Below, piece after piece: positions 8,820-22,777 of a stretch of 64,000 nt of DNA. The stretch is taken from assembly GCA_947396885.1 (NCBI GenBank), contig OX377205.1, forward strand, positions 52,560,676-52,624,675, read 5' to 3'. Within the stretch, counting starts at the first letter, position 1; each line of letters starts with the position of its first letter. Source of the DNA: Heligmosomoides polygyrus polygyrus. Taxonomy: Eukaryota; Nematoda; Chromadorea; Rhabditida; Heligmosomidae. A program made the translations under genes and the position numbers. The notes beneath the pieces were generated by a model that saw only the letters and a list, made by a program, of their open reading frames with translations, was not told where the DNA came from and ran no database searches.

Positions 8820-9929
8820 GTGAGCTACATCGCAGCCAATGAGCACTCGGTCCGTAGCTCGTCGGAACTGCTCCAAGTTGGCTCCGCAGCAAAACGTCTT
8901 GTCATCCGCAGGATTCGAACCTGCGCCCTCCGAAGAGGACTGCGACCTGAACGCAGCGCCTTAGACCACTCGGCCAGAATGACACATCATTCGCTGACTG
9001 CCCTCCCTCTGCCGATCTCGCACTAGTGAGCTACATCGCAGCCAATGAGCACTCGGTCCGTAGCTCGTCGGAACTGCTCCAAGTTGGCTCCGCAGCAAAA
9101 CGTCTTGTCATCCGCAGGATTCGAACCTGCGCCCTCCGAAGTGGACTGCGACCTGAACGCAGCGCCTTAGACCACTCGGCCAGAATGACACACCACCTGC
9201 TGACTGCCCTCCCTCTGCCGATCTCGCACTAGTGAGCTACATCGCAGCCAATGAGCACTCGGTCCGTAGCTCGTCGGAACTGCTCCAAGTTGGCTCCGCA
9301 GCAAAACGTCTTGTCATCCGCAGGATTCGAACCTGCGCCCTCCGAAGAGGACTGCGACCTGAACGCAGCGCCTTAGACCACTCGGCCAGAATGACACACC
9401 ACCTGCTGACTGCCCTCCCTCTGCTGATCTCGCACTAGTGAGCTACATCACTGCCAAAGAGCACTCGGTCCGTAGCTCGTCCGAACTGCTCCAAGTTGGC
9501 TCCGCAGCAAAACGTCTTGTCATCCGCAGGATTCAAACCTGCGCCCTCCGAAGAGGACTGCGACCTGAACGCAGCGCCTTAGACCACTCGGCCAGAATGA
9601 CAAATCATTCGCTGACTGCCCTCCCTCTGCCAATCTCGCACTAGTGAGCTACATCGCAGCCAATGAGCTCTCGGTCCGTAGCTCGTCGGAACTGCTCCAA
9701 GTTGGCTCCGCAGCAAAACGTCTTGTCGTCCGCAGGATTCGAACCTGCCCCCTCCGAAGAGGACTGCGACCTGAACGCAGCGCCTTAGACCACTCGGCCA
9801 GAATGACACACCACCTGCTGACTCCCCTCCCTCTGCCGATCTCGCACTAGTGAGCTACATCGCAGCCAATGAGCACTCGGTCCGTAGCTCGTCGGAACTG
9901 CTCCAAGTTGGCTTCGCAGCAAAACGTCT

Positions 9930-10013
9930 TGTCATCCGCAGGATTCGAACCTGCGCCCTCCGAAGAGGACTTTGACCTGAACGCAGCGCCTTAGACCACT
10001 CGGCCAGAATGAC
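9930..10013 (-). pseudogene. tRNA-Leu(CAG), F allele
   Basis: Same broken anticodon stem as at 4988, 4942 bp to the right, following a P copy in both places. The spacer differs by one base (ggcttcgc). Confidence 0.8.
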
Positions 10014-12194
10014 AAATCATTCGCTGACTGCCCTCCCTCTGCCAATCTCGCACTAGTGAGCTACATCGCAGCCAATGAGCACTCGGTCCGTAGCTCGTCC
10101 GAACTGCTCCAAGTTGGCTCCGCAGCAAAACGTCTTGTCATCCGCAGGATTCGAACCTGCGCCCTCCGAAGAGGACTGCGACCTGAACGCAGCGCCTTAG
10201 ACCACTCGGCCAGAATGACACACCACCTGCTGACTCCCCTCCCTCTGCCGATCTCGCACTAGTGAGCTACATCGCAGCCAATGAGCACTCGGTCCGTAGC
10301 TCGTCCGAACTGCTCCAAGTTGGCTCCGCAGCAAAACGTCTTGTCATCCGCAGGATTCGAACCTGCGCCCTCCGAAGAGGACTGCGACCTGAACGCAGCG
10401 CCTTAGACCACTCGGCCAGAATGACACACCACCTGCTGACTGCCCTCCCTCTGCCGATCTCGCACTAGTGAGCTACATCACTGCCAAAGAGCACTCGGTC
10501 CGTAGCTCGTCCGAACTGCTCCAAGTTGGCTCCGCAGCAAAACTTCTTGTCATCCGCAGGATTCAAACCTGCGCCCTCCGAAGAGGACTGCGACCTGAAC
10601 GCAGCGCCTTAGACCACTCGGCCAGAATGACACACCACCTGCTGACTGCCCTCCCTCTGCCGATCTCGCACTAGTGAGCTACATCACTGCCAAAGAGCAC
10701 TCGGTCGTAGCTCGTCGGAACTGCTCCAAGTTGGCTCCGCAGCAAAACGTCTTGTCATCCACAGGATTCGAACCTGCGCCCTCCGAAGAGGACTGCGACC
10801 TGAACGCAGCGCCTTAGACCACTCGGCCAGAATGACACACCACCAGCTGACTGCCCTCCCTCTGCCGATCTCGCACTAGTGAGCTACATCGCAGCCAATG
10901 AGCACTCGGTCCGTAGCTCGTCCGAACTGCTCCAAGTTGGCTCCGCAGCAAAACGTCTTGTCATCCGCAGGATTCGAACCTGCGCCCTCCGAAGAGGACT
11001 GCGACCTGAACGCAGCGCCTTAGACCACTCGGCCAGAATGACACACCACCAGCTGACTGCCCTCCCTCTGCCGATCTCGCACTAGTGAGCTACATCGCAG
11101 CCAATGAGCACTCGGTCCGTAGCTCGTCCGAACTGCTCCAAGTTGGCTCCGCAGCAAAACGTCTTGTCATCCGCAGGATTCGAACCTGCGCCCTCCGAAG
11201 AGGACTGCGACCTGAACGCAGCGCCTTAGACCACTCGGTCAGAATGACACACCACCAGCTGACTGCCCTCCCTCTGCCGATCTCGCACTAGTGAGCTACA
11301 TCGCAGCCAATGAGCACTCGGTCCGTAGCTCGTCGGAACTGCTCCAAGTTGGCTCCGCAGCAAAACGTCTTGTTATCCGCAGGATTCGAACCTGCGCCCT
11401 CCGAAGAGGACTGCGACCTGAACGCAGCGCCTTAGACCACTCGGTCAGAATGACACACCACCAGCTGACTGCCCTCCCTCTGCCGATCTCGCACTAGTGA
11501 GCTACATCGCAGCCAATGAGCACTCGGTCCGTAGCTCGTCGGAACTGCTCCAAGTTGGCTCCGCAGCAAAACGTCTTGTCATCCGCAGGATTCGAACCTG
11601 CGCCCTCCGAAGAGGACTGCGACCTGAACGCAGCGCCTTAGACCACTCGGTCAGAATGACACACCACCAGCTGACTGCCCTCCCTCTGCCGATCTCGCAC
11701 TAGTGAGCTACATCGCAGCCAATGAGCTCTCGGTCCGTAGCTCGTCGGAACTGCTCCAAGTTGGCTCCGCAGCAAAACGTCTTGTTATCCGCAGGATTCG
11801 AACCTGCGCCCTCCGAAGAGGACTGCGACCTGAACGCAGCGCCTTAGACCACTCGGTCAGAATGACACACCACCAGCTGACTGCCCTCCCTCTGCCGATC
11901 TCGCACTAGTGAGCTACATCGCAGCCAATGAGCACTCGGTCCGTAGCTCGTCGGAACTGCTCCAAGTTGGCTCCGCAGCAAAACGTCTTGTCATCCGCAG
12001 GATTCGAACCTGCGCCCTCCGAAGAGGACTGCGACCTGAACGCAGCGCCTTAGACCACTCGGTCAGAATGACACACCACCAGCTGACTGCCCTCCCTCTG
12101 CCGATCTCGCACTAGTGAGCTACATCGCAGCCAATGAGCTCTCGGTCCGTAGCTCGTCGGAACTGCTCCAAGTTGGCTCCGCAGCAAAACGTCT

Positions 12195-15100
12195 TGTCAT
12201 CCGCAGGATTCGAACCTGCGCCCTCCGAAGAGGACTGCGACCTGAACGCAGCGCCTTAGACCACTCGGCCAGAATGACACACCACCTGCTGACTGCCCTC
12301 CCTCTGCCGATCTCGCACTAGTGAGCTACATCACTGCCAAAGAGCACTCGGTCCGTAGCTCGTCGGAACTGCTCCAAGTTGGCTCCGCAGATAAACGTCT
12401 TGTCATCCGCAGGATTCGAACCTGCGCCCTCCGAAGAGGACTGCGACCTGAACGCAGCGCCTTAGACCACTCGGCCAGAATGACACATCATTCGCTGACT
12501 GCCCTCCCTCTGCCGATCTCGCACTAGTGAGCTACATCGCAGCCAATGAGCACTCGGTCCGTAGCTCGTCGGAACTGCTCCAAGTTGGCTCCGCAGCAAA
12601 ACGTCTTGTCATCCGCAGGATTCGAACCTGCGCCCTCCGAAGTGGACTGCGACCTGAACGCAGCGCCTTAGACCACTCGGCCAGAATGACACACCACCTG
12701 CTGACTGCCCTCCCTCTGCCGATCTCGCACTAGTGAGCTACATCGCAGCCAATGAGCACTCGGTCCGTAGCTCGTCGGAACTGCTCCAAGTTGGCTCCGC
12801 AGCAAAACGTCTTGTCATCCGCAGGATTCGAACCTGCGCCCTCCGAAGAGGACTGCGACCTGAACGCAGCGCCTTAGACCACTCGGCCAGAATGACACAC
12901 CACCTGCTGACTGCCCTCCCTCTGCTGATCTCGCACTAGTGAGCTACATCACTGCCAAAGAGCACTCGGTCCGTAGCTCGTCCGAACTGCTCCAAGTTGG
13001 CTCCGCAGCAAAACGTCTTGTCATCCGCAGGATTCAAACCTGCGCCCTCCGAAGAGGACTGCGACCTGAACGCAGCGCCTTAGACCACTCGGCCAGAATG
13101 ACACACCACCTGCTGACTGCCCTCCCTCTGCTGATCTCGCACTAGTGAGCTACATCACTGCCAAAGAGCACTCGGTCCGTAGCTCGTCCGAACTGCTCCA
13201 AGTTGGCTCCGCAGCAAAACGTCTTGTCATCCGCAGGATTCAAACCTGCGCCCTCCGAAGAGGACTGCGACCTGAACGCAGCGCCTTAGACCACTCGGCC
13301 AGAATGACAAATCATTCGCTGACTGCCCTCCCTCTGCCAATCTCGCACTAGTGAGCTACATCGCAGCCAATGAGCTCTCGGTCCGTAGCTCGTCGGAACT
13401 GCTCCAAGTTGGCTCCGCAGCAAAACGTCTTGTCATCCGCAGGATTCGAACCTGCGCCCTCCGAAGAGGACTGCGACCTGAACGCAGCGCCTTAGACCAC
13501 TCGGCCAGAATGACACATCATTCGCTGACTGCCCTCCCTCTGCCGATCTCGCACTAGTGAGCTACATCACTGCCAAAGAGCACTCGGTCCGTAGCTCGTC
13601 GGAACTGCTCCAAGTTGGCTCCGCAGATAAACGTCTTGTCATCCGCAGGATTCGAACCTGCGCCCTCCGAAGAGGACTGCGACCTGAACGCAGCGCCTTA
13701 GACCACTCGGCCAGAATGACACATCATTCGCTGACTGCCCTCCCTCTGCTGATCTCGCACTAGTGAGCTACATCACTGCCAAAGAGCACTCGGTCCGTAG
13801 CTCGTCCGAACTGCTCCAAGTTGGCTCCGCAGCAAAACGTCTTGTCATCCGCAGGATTCAAACCTGCGCCCTCCGAAGAGGACTGCGACCTGAACGCAGC
13901 GCCTTAGACCACTCGGCCAGAATGACACACCACCTGCTGACTGCCCTCCCTCTGCCGATCTCGCACTAGTGAGCTACATCGCAGCCAATGAGCACTCGGT
14001 CCGTAGCTCGTCGGAACTGCTCCAAGTTGGCTCCGCAGCAAAACGTCTTGTCGTCCGCAGGATTCGAACCTGCCCCCTCCGAAGAGGACTGCGACCTGAA
14101 CGCAGCGCCTTAGACCACTCGGCCAGAATGACACACCACCTGCTGACTGCCCTCCCTCTGCCGATCTCGCACTAGTGAGCTACATCGCAGCCAATGAGCA
14201 CTCGGTCCGTAGCTCGTCGGAACTGCTCCAAGTTGGCTCCGCAGCAAAACGTCTTGTCGTCCGCAGGATTCGAACCTGCCCCCTCCGAAGAGGACTGCGA
14301 CCTGAACGCAGCGCCTTAGACCACTCGGTCAGAATGACACACCACCAGCTGACTGCCCTCCCTCTGCCGATCTCGCACTAGTGAGCTACATCGCAGCCAA
14401 TGAGCACTCGGTCCGTAGCTCGTCGGAACTGCTCCAAGTTGGCTCCGCAGCAAAACGTCTTGTCATCCGCAGGATTCGAACCTGCGCCCTCCGAAGAGGA
14501 CTGCGACCTGAACGCAGCGCCTTAGACCACTCGGTCAGAATGACACACCACCAGCTGACTGCCCTCCCTCTGCCGATCTCGCACTAGTGAGCTACATCGC
14601 AGCCAATGAGCTCTCGGTCCGTAGCTCGTCGGAACTGCTCCAAGTTGGCTCCGCAGCAAAACGTCTTGTTATCCGCAGGATTCGAACCTGCGCCCTCCGA
14701 AGAGGACTGCGACCTGAACGCAGCGCCTTAGACCACTCGGTCAGAATGACACACCACCAGCTGACTGCCCTCCCTCTGCCGATCTCGCACTAGTGAGCTA
14801 CATCGCAGCCAATGAGCACTCGGTCCGTAGCTCGTCGGAACTGCTCCAAGTTGGCTCCGCAGCAAAACGTCTTGTCATCCGCAGGATTCGAACCTGCGCC
14901 CTCCGAAGAGGACTGCGACCTGAACGCAGCGCCTTAGACCACTCGGTCAGAATGACACACCACCAGCTGACTGCCCTCCCTCTGCCGATCTCGCACTAGT
15001 GAGCTACATCGCAGCCAATGAGCTCTCGGTCCGTAGCTCGTCGGAACTGCTCCAAGTTGGCTCCGCAGCAAAACGTCTTGTCATCCGCAGGATTCGAACC

Positions 15101-15986
15101 TGCGCCCTCCGAAGAGGACTGCGACCTGAACGCAGCGCCTTAGACCACTCGGCCAGAATGACACACCACCTGCTGACTGCCCTCCCTCTGCCGATCTCGC
15201 ACTAGTGAGCTACATCGCAGCCAATGAGCTCTCGGTCCGTAGCTCGTCGGAACTGCTCCAAGTTGGCTCCGCAGATAAACGTCTTGTCATCCGCAGGATT
15301 CGAACCTGCGCCCTCCGAAGAGGACTGCGACCTGAACGCAGCGCCTTAGACCACTCGGCCAGAATGACACATCATTCGCTGACTGCCCTCCCTCTGCCGA
15401 TCTCGCACTAGTGAGCTACATCGCAGCCAATGAGCACTCGGTCCGTAGCTCGTCGGAACTGCTCCAAGTTGGCTCCGCAGCAAAACGTCTTGTCATCCGC
15501 AGGATTCGAACCTGCGCCCTCCGAAGTGGACTGTGACCTGAACGCAGCGCCTTAGACCACTCGGCCAGAATGACACACCACCTGCTGACTGCCCTCCCTC
15601 TGCCGATCTCGCACTAGTGAGCTACATCGCAGCCAATGAGCACTCGGTCCGTAGCTCGTCGGAACTGCTCCAAGTTGGCTCCGCAGCAAAACGTCTTGTC
15701 ATCCGCAGGATTCGAACCTGCGCCCTCCGAAGAGGACTGCGACCTGAACGCAGCGCCTTAGACCACTCGGCCAGAATGACACACCACCTGCTGACTGCCC
15801 TCCCTCTGCTGATCTCGCACTAGTGAGCTACATCACTGCCAAAGAGCACTCGGTCCGTAGCTCGTCCGAACTGCTCCAAGTTGGCTCCGCAGCAAAACGT
15901 CTTGTCATCCGCAGGATTCAAACCTGCGCCCTCCGAAGAGGACTGCGACCTGAACGCAGCGCCTTAGACCACTCGGCCAGAATGAC
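12195..15986 (-). tRNA. Block of 19 copies (19-unit higher-order repeat, copy 1)
   Basis: Unit starts with class: 12115 C, 12321 C*, 12527 S, 12733 C, 12939 Q, 13145 Q, 13351 C, 13557 C*, 13763 Q, 13969 P, 14175 P+V, 14381 V, 14587 v, 14793 V, 14999 C, 15205 C*, 15411 S with C30-A40 mismatch, 15617 C, 15823 Q. Unit 14175 combines the P and V lesions in one gene. Confidence 0.93.
15491..15574 (-). pseudogene. tRNA-Leu(CAG), S with C30-A40 mismatch
   Basis: Plus-strand actgtgacc gives A40 opposite C30 in the anticodon stem, on top of the S variable-arm mismatch. The change marks the 19-unit repeat. Confidence 0.6.
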
Positions 15987-16108
15987 AAATCATTCGCTGA
16001 CTGCCCTCCCTCTGCCAATCTCGCACTAGTGAGCTACATCGCAGCCAATGAGCTCTCGGTCCGTAGCTCGTCGGAACTGCTCCAAGTTGGCTCCGCAGCA
16101 AAACGTCT

Positions 16109-19100
16109 TGTCATCCGCAGGATTCGAACCTGCGCCCTCCGAAGAGGACTGCGACCTGAACGCAGCGCCTTAGACCACTCGGCCAGAATGACACACCACC
16201 TGCTGACTGCCCTCCCTCTGCCGATCTCGCACTAGTGAGCTACATCACTGCCAAAGAGCACTCGGTCCGTAGCTCGTCGGAACTGCTCCAAGTTGGCTCC
16301 GCAGATAAACGTCTTGTCATCCGCAGGATTCGAACCTGCGCCCTCCGAAGAGGACTGCGACCTGAACGCAGCGCCTTAGACCACTCGGCCAGAATGACAC
16401 ATCATTCGCTGACTGCCCTCCCTCTGCCGATCTCGCACTAGTGAGCTACATCGCAGCCAATGAGCACTCGGTCCGTAGCTCGTCGGAACTGCTCCAAGTT
16501 GGCTCCGCAGCAAAACGTCTTGTCATCCGCAGGATTCGAACCTGCGCCCTCCGAAGTGGACTGCGACCTGAACGCAGCGCCTTAGACCACTCGGCCAGAA
16601 TGACACACCACCTGCTGACTGCCCTCCCTCTGCCGATCTCGCACTAGTGAGCTACATCGCAGCCAATGAGCACTCGGTCCGTAGCTCGTCGGAACTGCTC
16701 CAAGTTGGCTCCGCAGCAAAACGTCTTGTCATCCGCAGGATTCGAACCTGCGCCCTCCGAAGAGGACTGCGACCTGAACGCAGCGCCTTAGACCACTCGG
16801 CCAGAATGACACACCACCTGCTGACTGCCCTCCCTCTGCTGATCTCGCACTAGTGAGCTACATCACTGCCAAAGAGCACTCGGTCCGTAGCTCGTCCGAA
16901 CTGCTCCAAGTTGGCTCCGCAGCAAAACGTCTTGTCATCCGCAGGATTCAAACCTGCGCCCTCCGAAGAGGACTGCGACCTGAACGCAGCGCCTTAGACC
17001 ACTCGGCCAGAATGACACACCACCTGCTGACTGCCCTCCCTCTGCTGATCTCGCACTAGTGAGCTACATCACTGCCAAAGAGCACTCGGTCCGTAGCTCG
17101 TCCGAACTGCTCCAAGTTGGCTCCGCAGCAAAACGTCTTGTCATCCGCAGGATTCAAACCTGCGCCCTCCGAAGAGGACTGCGACCTGAACGCAGCGCCT
17201 TAGACCACTCGGCCAGAATGACAAATCATTCGCTGACTGCCCTCCCTCTGCCAATCTCGCACTAGTGAGCTACATCGCAGCCAATGAGCTCTCGGTCCGT
17301 AGCTCGTCGGAACTGCTCCAAGTTGGCTCCGCAGCAAAACGTCTTGTCATCCGCAGGATTCGAACCTGCGCCCTCCGAAGAGGACTGCGACCTGAACGCA
17401 GCGCCTTAGACCACTCGGCCAGAATGACACATCATTCGCTGACTGCCCTCCCTCTGCCGATCTCGCACTAGTGAGCTACATCACTGCCAAAGAGCACTCG
17501 GTCCGTAGCTCGTCGGAACTGCTCCAAGTTGGCTCCGCAGATAAACGTCTTGTCATCCGCAGGATTCGAACCTGCGCCCTCCGAAGAGGACTGCGACCTG
17601 AACGCAGCGCCTTAGACCACTCGGCCAGAATGACACATCATTCGCTGACTGCCCTCCCTCTGCTGATCTCGCACTAGTGAGCTACATCACTGCCAAAGAG
17701 CACTCGGTCCGTAGCTCGTCCGAACTGCTCCAAGTTGGCTCCGCAGCAAAACGTCTTGTCATCCGCAGGATTCAAACCTGCGCCCTCCGAAGAGGACTGC
17801 GACCTGAACGCAGCGCCTTAGACCACTCGGCCAGAATGACACACCACCTGCTGACTGCCCTCCCTCTGCCGATCTCGCACTAGTGAGCTACATCGCAGCC
17901 AATGAGCACTCGGTCCGTAGCTCGTCGGAACTGCTCCAAGTTGGCTCCGCAGCAAAACGTCTTGTCGTCCGCAGGATTCGAACCTGCCCCCTCCGAAGAG
18001 GACTGCGACCTGAACGCAGCGCCTTAGACCACTCGGCCAGAATGACACTCCACCTGCTGACTGCCCTCCCTCTGCCGATCTCGCACTAGTGAGCTACATC
18101 GCAGCCAATGAGCACTCGGTCCGTAGCTCGTCGGAACTGCTCCAAGTTGGCTCCGCAGCAAAACGTCTTGTCGTCCGCAGGATTCGAACCTGCCCCCTCC
18201 GAAGAGGACTGCGACCTGAACGCAGCGCCTTAGACCACTCGGTCAGAATGACACACCACCAGCTGACTGCCCTCCCTCTGCCGATCTCGCACTAGTGAGC
18301 TACATCGCAGCCAATGAGCTCTCGGTCCGTAGCTCGTCGGAACTGCTCCAAGTTGGCTCCGCAGCAAAACGTCTTGTTATCCGCAGGATTCGAACCTGCG
18401 CCCTCCGAAGAGGACTGCGACCTGAACGCAGCGCCTTAGACCACTCGGTCAGAATGACACACCACCAGCTGACTGCCCTCCCTCTGCCGATCTCGCACTA
18501 GTGAGCTACATCGCAGCCAATGAGCACTCGGTCCGTAGCTCGTCGGAACTGCTCCAAGTTGGCTCCGCAGCAAAACGTCTTGTCATCCGCAGGATTCGAA
18601 CCTGCGCCCTCCGAAGAGGACTGCGACCTGAACGCAGCGCCTTAGACCACTCGGTCAGAATGACACACCACCTGCTGACTGCCCTCCCTCTGCCGATCTC
18701 GCACTAGTGAGCTACATCGCAGCCAATGAGCTCTCGGTCCGTAGCTCGTCGGAACTGCTCCAAGTTGGCTCCGCAGATAAACGTCTTGTCATCCGCAGGA
18801 TTCGAACCTGCGCCCTCCGAAGAGGACTGCGACCTGAACGCAGCGCCTTAGACCACTCGGCCAGAATGACACACCACCTGCTGACTGCCCTCCCTCTGCC
18901 GATCTCGCACTAGTGAGCTACATCGCAGCCAATGAGCTCTCGGTCCGTAGCTCGTCGGAACTGCTCCAAGTTGGCTCCGCAGATAAACGTCTTGTCATCC
19001 GCAGGATTCGAACCTGCGCCCTCCGAAGAGGACTGCGACCTGAACGCAGCGCCTTAGACCACTCGGCCAGAATGACACATCATTCGCTGACTGCCCTCCC

Positions 19101-19694
19101 TCTGCCGATCTCGCACTAGTGAGCTACATCGCAGCCAATGAGCACTCGGTCCGTAGCTCGTCGGAACTGCTCCAAGTTGGCTCCGCAGCAAAACGTCTTG
19201 TCATCCGCAGGATTCGAACCTGCGCCCTCCGAAGTGGACTGTGACCTGAACGCAGCGCCTTAGACCACTCGGCCAGAATGACACACCACCTGCTGACTGC
19301 CCTCCCTCTGCCGATCTCGCACTAGTGAGCTACATCGCAGCCAATGAGCACTCGGTCCGTAGCTCGTCGGAACTGCTCCAAGTTGGCTCCGCAGCAAAAC
19401 GTCTTGTCATCCGCAGGATTCGAACCTGCGCCCTCCGAAGAGGACTGCGACCTGAACGCAGCGCCTTAGACCACTCGGCCAGAATGACACACCACCTGCT
19501 GACTGCCCTCCCTCTGCTGATCTCGCACTAGTGAGCTACATCACTGCCAAAGAGCACTCGGTCCGTAGCTCGTCCGAACTGCTCCAAGTTGGCTCCGCAG
19601 CAAAACGTCTTGTCATCCGCAGGATTCAAACCTGCGCCCTCCGAAGAGGACTGCGACCTGAACGCAGCGCCTTAGACCACTCGGCCAGAATGAC
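16109..19694 (-). tRNA. Block of 18 copies (19-unit repeat, copy 2)
   Basis: Unit starts with class: 16029 C, 16235 C*, 16441 S, 16647 C, 16853 Q, 17059 Q, 17265 C, 17471 C*, 17677 Q, 17883 P, 18089 P+V, 18295 v, 18501 V, 18707 C*, 18913 C*, 19119 S with C30-A40 mismatch, 19325 C, 19531 Q. The unit equivalent to 14381 is missing here. Unit 18707 has gained the C* terminator state compared with its counterpart 14999. Confidence 0.93.
19199..19282 (-). pseudogene. tRNA-Leu(CAG), S with C30-A40 mismatch
   Basis: Counterpart of the copy at 15491 in the second 19-unit repeat, 3708 bp to the right. Confidence 0.6.
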
Positions 19695-19816
19695 AAATCA
19701 TTCGCTGACTGCCCTCCCTCTGCCAATCTCGCACTAGTGAGCTACATCGCAGCCAATGAGCTCTCGGTCCGTAGCTCGTCGGAACTGCTCCAAGTTGGCT
19801 CCGCAGCAAAACGTCT

Positions 19817-22777
19817 TGTCATCCGCAGGATTCGAACCTGCGCCCTCCGAAGAGGACTGCGACCTGAACGCAGCGCCTTAGACCACTCGGCCAGAATGAC
19901 ACACCACCTGCTGACTGCCCTCCCTCTGCTGATCTCGCACTAGTGAGCTACATCACTGCCAAAGAGCACTCGGTCCGTAGCTCGTCCGAACTGCTCCAAG
20001 TTGGCTCCGCAGCAAAACGTCTTGTCATCCGCAGGATTCAAACCTGCGCCCTCCGAAGAGGACTGCGACCTGAACGCAGCGCCTTAGACCACTCGGCCAG
20101 AATGACAAATCATTCGCTGACTGCCCTCCCTCTGCCAATCTCGCACTAGTGAGCTACATCGCAGCCAATGAGCTCTCGGTCCGTAGCTCGTCGGAACTGC
20201 TCCAAGTTGGCTCCGCAGCAAAACGTCTTGTCATCCGCAGGATTCGAACCTGCGCCCTCCGAAGAGGACTGCGACCTGAACGCAGCGCCTTAGACCACTC
20301 GGCCAGAATGACACATCATTCGCTGACTGCCCTCCCTCTGCCGATCTCGCACTAGTGAGCTACATCACTGCCAAAGAGCACTCGGTCCGTAGCTCGTCGG
20401 AACTGCTCCAAGTTGGCTCCGCAGATAAACGTCTTGTCATCCGCAGGATTCGAACCTGCGCCCTCCGAAGAGGACTGCGACCTGAACGCAGCGCCTTAGA
20501 CCACTCGGCCAGAATGACACATCATTCGCTGACTGCCCTCCCTCTGCCGATCTCGCACTAGTGAGCTACATCGCAGCCAATGAGCACTCGGTCCGTAGCT
20601 CGTCGGAACTGCTCCAAGTTGGCTCCGCAGCAAAACCTCTTGTTATCCGCAGGATTCGAACCTGCGCCCTCCGAAGAGGACTGCGACCTGAACGCAGCGC
20701 CTTAGACCACTCGGCCAGAATGACACATCATTCGCTGACTGCCCTCCCTCTGCCGATCTCGCACTAGTGAGCTACATCACTGCCAAAGAGCACTCGGTCC
20801 GTAGCTCGTCGGAACTGCTCCAAGTTGGCTCCGCAGATAAACGTCTTGTCATCCGCAGGATTCGAACCTGCGCCCTCCGAAGAGGACTGCGACCTGAACG
20901 CAGCGCCTTAGACCACTCGGCCAGAATGACAAATCATTCGCTGACTGCCCTCCCTCTGCCAATCTCGCACTAGTGAGCTACATCGCAGCCAATGAGCTCT
21001 CGGTCCGTAGCTCGTCGGAACTGCTCCAAGTTGGCTCCGCAGCAAAACGTCTTGTCATCCGCAGGATTCGAACCTGCGCCCTCCGAAGAGGACTGCGACC
21101 TGAACGCAGCGCCTTAGACCACTCGGCCAGAATGACACATCATTCGCTGACTGCCCTCCCTCTGCTGATCTCGCACTAGTGAGCTACATCACTGCCAAAG
21201 AGCACTCGGTCCGTAGCTCGTCCGAACTGCTCCAAGTTGGCTCCGCAGCAAAACGTCTTGTCATCCGCAGGATTCAAACCTGCGCCCTCCGAAGAGGACT
21301 GCGACCTGAACGCAGCGCCTTAGACCACTCGGCCAGAATGACACACCACCTGCTGACTGCCCTCCCTCTGCCGATCTCGCACTAGTGAGCTACATCACTG
21401 CCAAAGAGCACTCGGTCGTAGCTCGTCGGAACTGCTCCAAGTTGGCTCCGCAGCAAAACGTCTTGTCATCCACAGGATTCGAACCTGCGCCCTCCGAAGA
21501 GGGCTGCGACCTGAACGCAGCGCCTTAGACCACTCGGCCAGAATGACACACCACCAGCTGACTGCCCTCCCTCTGCCGATCTCGCACTAGTGAGCTACAT
21601 CGCAGCCAATGAGCACTCGGTCCGTAGCTCGTCCGAACTGCTCCAAGTTGGCTCCGCAGATAAACGTCTTGTCATCCGCAGGATTCGAACCTGCGCCCTC
21701 CGAAGAGGACTGCGACCTGAACGCAGCGCCTTAGACCACTCGGCCAGAATGACAAATCATTCGCTGACTGCCCTCCCTCTGCCAATCTCGCACTAGTGAG
21801 CTACATCGCAGCGCTCTCGGTCCGTAGCTCGTCGGAACTGCTCCAAGTTGGCTCCGCAGCAAAACGTCTTGTCATCCGCAGGATTCGAACCTGCGCCCTC
21901 CGAAGAGGACTGCGACCTGAACGCAGCGCCTTAGACCACTCGGCCAGAATGACACATCATTCGCTGACTGCCCTCCCTCTGCCGATCTCGCACTAGTGAG
22001 CTACATCACTGCCAAAGAGCACTCGGTCCGTAGCTCGTCGGAACTGCTCCAAGTTGGCTCCGCAGATAAACGTCTTGTCATCCGCAGGATTCGAACCTGC
22101 GCCCTCCGAAGAGGACTGCGACCTGAACGCAGCGCCTTAGACCACTCGGCCAGAATGACACATCATTCGCTGACTGCCCTCCCTCTGCCGATCTCGCACT
22201 AGTGAGCTACATCGCAGCCAATGAGCACTCGGTCCGTAGCTCGTGTGAACTGCTCCAAGTTGGCTCCGCAGCAAAACGTCTTGTTATCCGCAGGATTCGA
22301 ACCTGCGCCCTCCGAAGAGGACTGCGACCTGAACGCAGCGCCTTAGACCACTCGGCCAGAATGACACACCACCTGCTGACTGCCCTCCCTCTGCCGATCT
22401 CGCACTAGTGAGCTACATCGCAGCCAATGAGCACTCGGTCCGTAGCTCGTCGGAACTGCTCCAAGTTGGCTCCGCAGCAAAACGTCTTGTCGTCCGCAGG
22501 ATTCGAACCTGCCCCCTCCGAAGAGGACTGCGACCTGAACGCAGCGCCTTAGACCACTCGGCCAGAATGACACACCACCTGCTGACTGCCCTCCCTCTGC
22601 CGATCTCGCACTAGTGAGCTACATCGCAGCCAATGAGCACTCGGTCCGTAGCTCGTCGGAACTGCTCCAAGTTGGCTCCGCAGCAAAACGTCTTGTCGTC
22701 CGCAGGATTCGAACCTGCCCCCTCCGAAGAGGACTGCGACCTGAACGCAGCGCCTTAGACCACTCGGCCAGAATGAC
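19817..22777 (-). tRNA. Block of 15 copies (includes 13-unit repeat, copy 1)
   Basis: Unit starts with class: 19737 C, 19943 Q, 20149 C, 20355 C*, 20561 g, 20767 C*, 20973 C, 21179 Q, 21385 W with U44 to C, 21590 C*, 21796 C (200 bp unit, tRNA 21870-21953), 21996 C*, 22202 g, 22408 P, 22614 P. The 13-unit repeat begins at 20149. Every copy of the tgtgaac spacer allele (22202, 24873, 28554) lies in this repeat family. Confidence 0.93.

Larger units (their letters stand above)
6429..12072 (-). tRNA. Block of 28 tRNA-Leu(CAG) copies
   Basis: Unit starts with class: 6349 C, 6555 C*, 6761 S, 6967 C, 7173 Q, 7379 W, 7584 (G73), 7790 V, 7996 v, 8202 C, 8408 S, 8614 V, 8820 C, 9026 S, 9232 C, 9438 Q, 9644 P, 9850 F, 10056 C, 10262 C, 10468 Q, 10674 W, 10879 C, 11085 V, 11291 v, 11497 V, 11703 v, 11909 V. 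The run of five V/v units at 11085-12114 is the densest cluster of G10A copies. Confidence 0.93.
12115..16028. repeat. 19-unit higher-order repeat, copy 1 (3914 bp)
   Basis: Nineteen 206 bp units whose class order, leader alleles and the rare tgtgacc change are repeated in the next segment. Period is exactly 19 x 206 bp up to 14381. Confidence 0.9.
16029..19736. repeat. 19-unit higher-order repeat, copy 2 (3708 bp)
   Basis: Same order as 12115-16028 with one V unit removed, making it 18 units. It begins directly where copy 1 ends. Confidence 0.9.
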
